Source: Leptobrachium leishanense (taxonomy: Eukaryota; Chordata; Amphibia; Anura; Megophryidae). Taken from it: 64,000 nucleotides of DNA. The translations under genes were made by a program, and so were the position numbers. Shown piece by piece: positions 56,029 through 64,000 of this stretch. How positions within the stretch are numbered: the first letter of the stretch is position 1; each line of letters starts with the position of its first letter. The stretch spans positions 2,480,001-2,544,000 of the forward strand of contig CM019066.1 in the NCBI GenBank assembly GCA_009667805.1. The letters run 5' to 3'. Below the pieces are notes generated by a model that saw nothing but the letters and a program-made list of their open reading frames with translations, had not been told where the DNA came from and did not search any database.

Positions 56029-56465
56029 TCCCAACCCTGGTCCTCAAGTACCCTTAACAGGCCAGGTTTACAGGATGTTAACCCCTTCCATGTGGAGGAT
56101 GCACTTAGCGCATCCTGCTGCATGTACACTTCGCTGCGGAGGACGCGCTGAGCACATCCTCCCTTTGCAGCGGCGATCGGGCGGGATTCCGGCTGATCGC
56201 GATGGCCCCTCAGTGCGGGCTGACATCCTCATTGTCAGCCCAACCTCCAGGACCCCGGCGGGCATGATAAACATCATCGCGCCAGCATGATGACCTCTAT
56301 TACAGGTAACCCCCTGCCAGTGCCGGGGAGGGGGGAGGTCCTTTTGCAGATATATGAAGCACAGCACAGTTGATCTGATTTGCTGCTCAGTGATTGCAGG
56401 ATTCAGTCTGCTTTTCCCCAAGGTGATCTGCAAAAGCTGTCCTGGTTGAGGGTCCTGCAGACAGA
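56029..56465. mobile_element. inverted-repeat MITE, relative of 15960-17746, with a GC-rich insert
   Basis: CCCAACCCTGGTCCTCAAGT and GATTTGCTGCTCAGTGATTG are shared with the MITE at 15960. Between about 56078 and 56340 lies a GC-rich segment (TTAACCCCTTCCATGTGGAG, CGCTGAGCACATCC) resembling 61.9-62.1 kb. Confidence 0.5.
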
Positions 56466-56689
56466 GTTTGGAAGCGCTGCAGTAATAGCTGGGAGTTTTT
56501 GCTGGTCTGTGCAGGGGAGAAGATTGATACCAAGTTACAGAGTGTAAAGAGAAAGCATGACAGATACTTTGTAAAAATTTAAAAGATTCACCCACTCTAT
56601 TTTTCAACTGGGGAAAAAGGTAGTAATATCCTTATTTGGGGAGTCTTTTCATTTTATAACCTTATATAATCATTATATAACTGTAGGTA

Positions 56690-57133
56690 GCAGTAACAGT
56701 ATTTATATAGTACCAACAGGTTCCACAGCACTTTACAAAGGGGAAGCAACAAACCAGAGACATTCTAAATAATTAAACATAAGGATAATGTAGGATATTT
56801 GTCCTGATGCTCAGCCAGACATCCCATGAGCTTACAACCTAAGGGACTAAAGTGTGGGAAACAAAAGGGAGCAGGGGTAGTGTGGAGATAATTACCAGAA
56901 AGAGTGTGTCCAACTCCGAGGATAGAGCAAGAGCTTGGGCATGATGAGGTTAAGCCGAGAAAGAAGTGAAGTAACTGGAAGGAAGAGCTTATAAAATTGG
57001 AAAAAGGACTGGGTGGGTGGACAGCAGAGGTAAGAAGGTTCTGGAGAAGAATATAGTTAGGATACAATACATATAATATTATTATCATCCTTTTATATAG
57101 CGCCACATATTTCTGCAGCGCTTTACAAGATCA
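56690..57133 (-). mobile_element. L2-like LINE 3' fragments
   Basis: 56693-56760 reads TTTATATAGTACCAACAGG and CAGCACTTTACAAA. 57085-57130 reads TTTTATATAGCGCCACATAT and TTCTGCAGCGCTTTACAAGA. Both are LINE 3' tails in minus orientation. No reading frame is retained. Confidence 0.5.
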
Positions 57134-59264
57134 GTGTACAAGAGGCGTAAAGTGCGAGTAAAAGGGGCCCATCTCCCCTGGGTTACAGCTGATCTTGCAC
57201 AAATGTACCAGCTTAGAGATTCACTGTGGTCAAATTTCAAGAGTACTGGTTCCAGGAACGATCACTGTGAATACCGAAAATGGCGGAATGCATACACAAA
57301 ACAAACAAAAATGGCTAAAGCCCAATACTTCATTAAAAATCTAAACAATAACATATCAAACCCTAGAAATTTTTGGAAAATCATAAGTAACATACAATCA
57401 ACCCCCGTCCACTCCCAACCGGCTGCTGTCAAAGTAAACAACCAAACCCTGCAACACCCCCTAGATGTAGCAAATGCCTTTAATGATTATTTTGTTGGAT
57501 GTGCCACCACCCTGAGTGCTAAGCTAGCAAATGACACGCATTCTGAAAGGCAGCACGCAGGTCAGGCCCCTCCAACTGTGCAAAGACACTGTATCAGACA
57601 GGAATTCAGTTTTAGACCAATGCCTGTCAATGTCATTACCAAACTTCTCCGAAATCTAAAAATGAAATACCAGTCTGGACCTGATCAAATCCCAGCAATG
57701 CTGCTGAAAGTCAGTGTGCCGGCAATTGCAAAACCTATTGCAACCCTAATCAATGAATCACTGGCGACTGGATACATACCCAAACTTTGGAAGACTGCAA
57801 GGGTGGTACCTATCCATAAAAGTGGAGACAAGACTTTGGTATCCAACCACCACCCGATATCATTGCTCCCTGTAATGGCAAAAATTCTGGAAAAATGTGT
57901 CTACACTCAATTACATGATTATTACCAGTATTGGAACTATTTAATCCCAGATCAATCCGGCTTTCGTCCAAAGCATTCAACTACAACTGCCCTTCTAAAA
58001 GTTTGCAATGATACCCAAGCTGGCATGGAACAAGGAAACCTAACTGGAGCCATCTTCCTTGATTTTGCCAAGGCCTTTGACACAGTAGACCATGGCGTCT
58101 TATTACAAAAACGTAAAAACTCTGGTATTGGTGATCGCACGCTAACCTGGTTTCAATTGTATGTATTCGACCAATCACAATATGTGTCCATTTCTGGCAG
58201 CTCCTCCCTTCCCCTCACAGTTACTTGTTGTGTACCCCAGGGCTCGATACTCGGTCCCCCTGCTATTCACGATATTCATAAATGATCTGCCCCACATCTT
58301 CAAAGCCTCAACTGTACACATGTACGCAGACAATACTGTAATCTATACCAGCAATCATTGATTATGGTTGCAACAGGTTTTGCAATTGCCGGCGCGCTGA
58401 TTTTCAGCAGCATTGCTGGGATTTGATCAGGTCCAGACTGGTATTTCATTTTTTGATTTTGTAGCTGGAGGCCGTGCTGCAAGAACAATTCACAGAGGTA
58501 GAAAAGTGGATCAAAGATAACAAACTTTTTCTAAATACTGACAAAACTGTAACGATGCTTTTTGGTACAGTACCTAAACTACACAAATTGCAATTGCCAT
58601 CTATGTGTCAGGACAAGATCAAATGGCACGCTGACCACAGTCACTTCTCTCAAATATTTAGGTATGTGGTTAGACCCAAATCTATCCTTTGGCCCCCACA
58701 TCGAAAAACTCTCATTTAAACTTTACCCCAAACTAGGTGCCCTGTACAGAAACAAATCCTGCCTGAGCCCCCGGTGAGAAAGCAGATTGTACAATGCCGG
58801 CTATTGAATACGGAGATGTAGTGTATGCAGCTGCCCCGCAAATGCACCTCCAGAAACTTACTACATTGTATAACTCATTCTGTCGCTTTGTGCTACAATG
58901 TAACTACATGACCCACCATTGTGACATGTTAAAAGAACTAAACTGGCCATCGCTGTAATCTAGACGCACCCTTCACCTTTCCAACCTAGTGTTTAAGAGC
59001 TTTTCTGGGAAGCTGCCACCCTACCTGAATAGACTGCTTCCTCCAGCAGTTCCCTCATCCTATAACCTCCGATCCAGGACCAGCACCTTACTTGCAATAC
59101 CACAATACAAAAAGACAGTGGCTTGGTCCTCATTTTCCTACAGAGCACCGCAGTTATGGAATTATCCCCCAGACACCATCAAATCTTCCACCAGTCTTAA
59201 GTCACTTAAGAGCTCCCTATTAACATACCTCAATACAGAATGCACCTGTAAACATGTAACATAG
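57134..59264 (+). pseudogene. LINE reverse transcriptase pseudogene
   Basis: 57134-58285 encodes the region before RT and its first motifs: KYQSGPDQIPAMLLKVSVPA, LIPDQSGFRPKHSTTTALLK, IFLDFAKAFDTVDHGVLL and CVPQGSILGP. After a frameshift at about 58260, LFTIFINDLPHIFK leads to the catalytic box MYADNTVIYT, where the second Asp of YADD reads Asn. An inverted duplicate of earlier RT sequence follows, then KWIKDNKLFLNTDKT, further frameshifts, and the C-terminus at 58989-59230. It is not functional. Confidence 0.85.
58356..58463 (-). repeat. inverted internal duplication of RT sequence
   Basis: The segment is the reverse complement of 57655-57760 at about 92% identity by eye. On the minus strand it reads MKYQSGPDQIPAMLLKISAP, the same peptide block as on the plus strand upstream. 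It lies just after the YADN box. Confidence 0.85.
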
Positions 59265-59577
59265 TGACTATATACAGAATGCGCCTGTAAACATGTAACA
59301 TAGTGACTATATACAGAATGCGCCTGTAAACATGTAACATAGTGACTATATACAGAATGCACCTGTAAACATGTAACATAGTGACTATATACAGAATGCG
59401 CCTGTAAACATGTAACATAGTGACTATATACAGAATGCACCTGTAAACATGTAACATAGTGACTATATACAGAATGCACCTGTAAACATGTAACATAGTG
59501 ACTATATACAGAATGCACCTGTAAACATGTAACACAGTGACTATATACAGAATGCACCTGTAAACATGTAACATAGT
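59237..59577. repeat. 39-bp minisatellite, about 9 units
   Basis: The unit GCACCTGTAAACATGTAACA, followed by TAGTGACTATATACAGAAT, is the reverse complement of the unit at 2203-3140. Unit variants are GCGCC and ACACAG. It forms the 3' UTR of the LINE at 57134-59757. Confidence 0.95.
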
Positions 59578-59831
59578 GAATATTTATTTTCTGTTAATCT
59601 GTATATTTGTGTTTTTAATATCTTGCATTATATTACTTTGTATTTCTGTAACGACTGTAACAATTCAATGTTCTTGAACCCAGGACATACTTGAAAACGA
59701 GAGAAATCTCAATGTATCCTTCTTGGTAAAATGCTTTATAGATAAATAAATAAATACATTGGAATACCTCACATGGATGATGACCTGATTCAGGGGGACC
59801 CTGTTCCCAAGGGAATTTACAGTCTATGAGA

Positions 59832-60070
59832 TTAGGGATGAGCCGAACACCCCCGTGTTCGGTTCGCATTCTAACTCGAACAATTTCAAAAGTTCAAGTT
59901 CGAATGCGAACACGAACCGAACTCAATGCAAGTCAATGGGACTCAAAAGTTTGATTTTTAGAGTGCCCTGCAAGAGGGCATATATGCAAGATATTTGCCA
60001 TAAAAGGTGTATGGGAGTCCGGGTAGTGCCCTGGGGGACAGGAAACAAGGACAAAAAGTTTAAAAAAAAG
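59832..60070. repeat. inverted-repeat-rich dispersed repeat
   Basis: TTAGGGATGAGCCGAACAC starts a segment with an internal palindrome (TTCGGTTCGCATTC and GAATGCGAACACGAACCGAA, about 59873-59920). The start resembles the hAT-like termini TAGGGATG seen at 48566. No right end identified. Confidence 0.4.
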
Positions 60071-60074
60071 GTTT

Positions 60075-62146
60075 TTAACCCTTTCGCTGCTGAGGCATTT
60101 CCCGCCTCTGTGCTGAGGTCATTATTACCGGTTTTGCTCATCATGTTTAAACGTGTTTTGAAGGCTTATTTTATTATATGACCCAGACATATTATATATC
60201 GTTCTTTCCGTCAGACTCGGCAGATTCATAATATGTCATTATTATATGTATACGTCATGTCCTGCCTGTATATTATAACAAAAAATGCAATAAAATATGA
60301 ATTTTCAATAATTTACAACGTGTAAAGTGTTTTTTTTTCACATTTTAACATACGAGCAATTGCGGTTATATTTTGTATGGGGTGCGCTTGTTAAAAAAAT
60401 TTGAAATGGGGTCTCGTTACATTTTTTTTGGGGAAAATTACGTGATTTTTAACAAACGCACCGCATACAAAAATCGTTAGTGCAGCATCATTGTTCACAT
60501 TATAATTGAAATGGGAACAACATTGCTGCATTAACAAACCAAAAAAAAGAAAAAAAACTTGTTTATTTTTTTTCTATAATTTTTTTTAAAATATTTCTTT
60601 ACTTTTAATTTTTATTTTTTTTAAAAAACTTTTTTCAGAGTCATGTTTGGTATCGTTGGAACGGCCATGCTGTGGTCGATCCAACAGTACCAAACATTAA
60701 CCCCTAGCTGCCACGGATCGGGAGATAGGGGGTTCATTGGAACCCCCTAGAAACATAGAAACATAGAAAATGTCGGCAGATAAGATCCTTTCGGCCCATC
60801 TAGTCTGCCCAATTACATGGATACTTTACCTGGATTTATCTTATGTTTAGGATAGCCTTATGCCTATCCCATGCCTGCTTAAATTCAATCACTGTTTTGG
60901 CCTCTACCACTTCAACTGGAAGACTGTTCCATGTATCCACCACCCTCTCAGTAAAATAATGCTTTCTGATGTTACTTTTAAACCTTTGCCCCTCTAATCT
61001 AAGACTATGTCCTCTTGTTTTGCTACTTTGTTTCCTTTTAAATATACTCCCTTCCTCTACCTTGTGGATTCCCTTTACGTATTTAAATGTTTCTATCATA
61101 TCTCCTCTGTCTCGTCTTTTTTCCAAGCTGTACATGTTAAGATCATTAAGCCTTTCCTGGTAACTTTTCTCCTTCAAGCCATACACCATTTTAGTAGCCC
61201 TTCTCTGAACTCTCTCTAAGATGTCTATATCCTTCTGGAGATACGGTCTCCAGTACTGCACACAGTACTCCAAGTGAGGTCTCACCAGTGCTCTGTACAG
61301 TGGCACGAGCACTTCCCTTTTCCTACTGCTAATACCTCTCCCTACACAACCAAGCATTCTGCTAGCATTTCCTGCTGCTCTATTACATTGACTACTTACC
61401 CTTAGATCCTCTGAAATAATAACCCCTAAATCCCTTTCCTCAGATGTTGAGGTTAGGACTGTATCAAATATTCTATATTCAGCCCTTGGGTTTTTACGTC
61501 CCAGGTGCATTATCTTGCACTTATCCACGTTAAAGCTCAATTGCCACAGCTCCGACCACCAATGGTGGCAGCTAGGGGTTAACTCCAGGACTGGCGTCCT
61601 CATGCTATGCACGATGACGCCAGTCCTCAGGGGGAGTTCCCGGAGGCTTGGCCGACATCCAAGATGTCGGCCAGCTCCGGGAAAGGATCACGAACCGGCG
61701 CTTTTCAGCGCCGATTCGTGATCCGGCTCCCCAGGGGTTAATGACAGCCACCGTTTGAAAGGGCAGGCTGTGCCCTTCCAAACGGTGCCTGGATTAACTC
61801 CCTGCCCCCCGGCGATCGGGAGGGAGAGAGGTCCGAAGGACCTCCCCCCCTCCCTTTCAGGCGCCTCCTCCACACATGCGGGGGGCGCCTGAATTAGATG
61901 TCATCGCGCCGCCGCGATGACATCTAATTGCTCCGCCGGGGTCCCGAGTGCTGGGCTGACATCCAAGATGTCAGCCCGCACCGGGGTGCTCAGCAATCCG
62001 CCAGAATCCGGCGGATTGCTGCCTCCTGTGCATGGACGCGCTCAGCGCGTCCATAGCACAGGAGAACCACTTGGCTGGACACGCTGAGCGCGTCCATAGC
62101 AGCCAAGTGGGTAAAGGGACAGTGAGTTTTCCATGAAATAAGGGTT
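60075..62146 (-). mobile_element. piggyBac-like/GC-rich composite element (copy 2), split by CR1
   Basis: It begins TTAACCCTTTCGCTGC. 60100-60720 matches 21727-22592 in opposite orientation. After the CR1 at 60750-61553 the GC-rich part continues, with GACATCCAAGATGTCGGCC (61648) repeated as GACATCCAAGATGTCAGCC (61960), and GGACGCGCTCAGCGCGTCC hairpins at 62034 and 62076. The right end is uncertain. Confidence 0.45.
60750..61553 (-). mobile_element. CR1 LINE 3' end, little decayed
   Basis: The tail GAAACATAGAAACATAG lies at the left. On the minus strand an open frame from about 61552 to 60836 encodes ELWQLSFNVDKCKIMHLGRK to FKQAWDRHKAILNIR without interruption. It is almost identical to 10858-11570, which suggests recent activity of this CR1 family. 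Confidence 0.92.
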
Positions 62147-62452
62147 AAAAATAAAAACGAAAAATTCCTTCAAATATCGTGCCTAGGAGGTCAACATAAC
62201 CTGTCCGTTAAGTGGCGGATTTGTAGGATGTATAGAAACATTTAAAAACAAAAAAATGACATTTCAAATGACGGTTAATGCTTTTCCTTTATTCTATTCA
62301 TAAACAACTGCTTTGGGCGGCAGCCTGTATGAAAAGAGGAGACATTTTAGGTCATGCAGAACAAGTTTAGTGATTTTTTTGGCTAAATTATGGTGAAACT
62401 TATGCAGGCTTTGGATGAAAGTAACGATAGTTGCTTTAAAATTGGGCCTTAA
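62147..62452. other. intergenic, no gene recognised
   Basis: AT-rich, nothing recognised. Confidence 0.3.
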
Positions 62453-62870
62453 GGCTAGGGTCAGACGAACGCATTTTTCACATTGTCCGTGAAAAAGTGC
62501 GTTCAAACGAATGGACGTATTTTTTCACGGAATACGCGATAGCGGTCATACGATGCCCATTTTCGTCCGTGATTTTGTACGGATCATCAGTAAAACCCTT
62601 TTGCGTCTGGACGTTATGTTGGCCGGACGTGTGCAGCGTCTGACGTCTCCCAAACACGCCGCTATGCGGCCGCAGCGCACTCTGTACGTCAGTAGTAGCG
62701 GTTTGACGTTCTCGAAAAAATGCGTTCGTTTGCCACTTGCGTTGCACGGACGAACGTTCGTGCGGCCGTTCGTCGTATGTTCCCCGGCATTGGACGTCAT
62801 TTGCTGCTAGCACGGCCGTGATTTCGTGCGGCTAAACGCACGTTAAAACTGCTTTCGTCTGACCTTAGCC
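62453..62870. mobile_element. CpG-rich MITE, Harbinger-like (copy 4)
   Basis: GGCTAGGGTCAGACGAACGC at the left and CGTCTGACCTTAGCC at the right, followed by TTA. It matches 1066-1492 in inverse orientation over its full length (GCGGCCGCAGCGCACTCTGT, CTGACGTCTCC-type blocks). Confidence 0.7.
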
Positions 62871-62883
62871 TTAGTGTTGGCAA

Positions 62884-63120
62884 CAGTGCCATCACACCGT
62901 AACCCTTTTGTGGTATTGTGGAAGACTGCAGGGTTGGACCATGCGGTCCTATATTAAAAAGATATGAATCTGGTAAAGGCGTCAGTGCACCCAAATATTG
63001 TGCCTTTGGTGGCAGCAAGTGCCTTCACACCGTAACCCTTTTGTGGTATTGTGTAAAGTGCAGGGTTGGACCCTGCGGTCCAATATTAAAATGATATGAA
63101 TCTGGTAATATAGGTGTCAG
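62884..63120. repeat. tandem duplication of about 130 bp
   Basis: CACACCGTAACCCTTTTGTG and GATATGAATCTGGTAA occur twice in the same order (62894/63028 and 62962/63096). Confidence 0.8.
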
Positions 63121-63502
63121 TGGCAGTGCACCAAAATATTACTGCGCTATAGTGTATGGCAGGATGGAAGCGCACCAGCAGTAACAAGCAGCGGAGTATA
63201 CCAGACAGGGGCACAGAGCGAGAGTAGTTGTTATAACAAAACCAGCTCAACAACGTTTAGGCACTAGTACTGCGCTACTGTATATGGTGAGAATTGGCGC
63301 ACACCAGTCCCGGTGACTCTGCGTCATCACGCCGCGCCCTGCCCCCTGATCACTCACAGCTGCGCCGGGTGCCGCCGGAGCTCCTGGCATTCGGCCAGCT
63401 GGCAGCACCATGCTTCCGGGGCCACCCCGATCGCCACCCAGGGCCCTGGATGTCACAATATTACAATCCAAACGCAAACTGGTTAAGTAACCAAATTTGT
63501 AA

Positions 63503-63919
63503 GCAGAATAATTAATGCAGCATGTGAATCCTCACACTGCCGGGCAGCACCTTAAGGCCCGGTTCACACCTAAGCGTTTAACAGCTCGTTCCTGCACGCT
63601 GTAAAACGCATAAACAGGGAAATCCGATTATTTGCTGCCCGTTCATACCTGGGTGTTTTACAGCGTGCAGGAACGCGCTGTAAAACGTCCTACGCCCAAA
63701 GAAGTACAGGAGCTTCTTTGGGGCATATTGCAGCGCGTTCACTCTGCAGGCTATGGCCGTGAACGCGCTGCAATGCGCGTCTGCATGTTTTTTACGTTTG
63801 CGCGATACGCGCGTTAAAAGACGCACGTATTACCCGTGTAAAAAAACGCAGGTGTGAACCCAGCCTTACAGAATAATTAATGCAGCATATGATTCCGCAC
63901 ACTGCCGGGCAGCACCTCT
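63503..63919. repeat. direct repeats flanking a MITE
   Basis: CAGAATAATTAATGCAGCAT with CACACTGCCGGGCAGCACCT occurs at 63503-63552 and 63869-63919. Between them 63556-63865 is an element with ends GGCCCGGTTCACACC and GGTGTGAACCCAGCC, preceded and followed by TTA, so another Harbinger-type MITE. The repeat period suggests part of a longer satellite. Confidence 0.65.
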
Positions 63920-64000
63920 ACAGTTTGTGGATCCAGGAATCAGGTGAGTATTAGAAAGAAAATAAAAAAGTTTTATTTTATGTTGCTGGGGACATTTAAA

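Larger units (their letters stand above)
57134..59757 (+). mobile_element. LINE with 39-bp repeat 3' UTR, longest copy
   Basis: A 2.6-kb 5'-truncated non-LTR retrotransposon: reverse transcriptase (57134-59230), 39-bp tandem array (59237-59577) and a unique tail ending ATAAATAAATAAATA. It is the sense copy of the family found at 2022-3400 and 36996-37105. Its RT contains an internal inverted duplication at 58356-58463. Confidence 0.88.

Noticed and set aside
61804..62110. CpG island promoter
   Set aside because: GC-rich and CpG-rich, but composed of repeated hairpin units shared with 56.1 kb. No transcript start or first exon is evident.

Overview
The window is eukaryotic, vertebrate genomic DNA, most likely from an anuran amphibian. 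This is inferred from a spliced vertebrate gene with large introns and from a dense mix of L2 and CR1 LINEs, Penelope-like elements, Tc1 transposons and MITEs of the kind seen in frogs. No bacterial-style operons, CRISPR arrays or classical RNA genes were found.

One host gene is supported: the 3' portion of kidins220 (ARMS, ankyrin repeat-rich membrane-spanning scaffold), on the + strand. Eight coding exons lie at 4299-4477, 8041-8264, 13491-13604, 18345-18401, 34411-34545, 35227-35325, 37828-38061 and 38999-40231. All have GT/AG sites and compatible phases and together encode about 757 residues. They include a SAM-like domain and the C-terminal PDZ ligand ESIL. The 3' UTR starts at 40232. 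It appears to be split by a 5.3-kb nested transposon insertion with a 16-bp target-site duplication, and then to resume at 46095 and end near an AATAAA at 48081.

Layout. 1-4298: intron with a Harbinger-type MITE, a palindromic MITE, a LINE 3' end carrying a 39-bp minisatellite, and a SINE. 4484-6245: a 41-42-bp minisatellite just inside the next intron, every unit carrying a 3'-splice-site-like sequence. 6690-7930: an L2-like fragment split by a Penelope-derived element with a hammerhead-like motif. 8590-11935: a 33-bp minisatellite split by a CR1 LINE. 13.6-34.4 kb: introns with two Tc1 transposons, several MITE families, piggyBac-like and Penelope-like pieces, and a nest at 28.2-33.4 kb (MITE-like element > second repeat > L2 LINE > Tc1). 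34.4-40.2 kb: the last four coding exons. 40.2-48.1 kb: the disrupted 3' UTR. 48.1-64 kb: intergenic repeats, including a hAT-like element with CR1 and Penelope insertions, L2 fragments, the best copy of the minisatellite-tailed LINE, a piggyBac-like/CR1 composite and further MITEs.

The genes do not form a pathway: one neuronal scaffold gene sits among mobile elements. The most notable signals are hammerhead-ribozyme-like motifs in Penelope-derived segments, the nested insertion in the 3' UTR, and the LINE whose 3' UTR is itself a minisatellite and whose tail is shared with a SINE. Family names come from motif recognition, without database searches.
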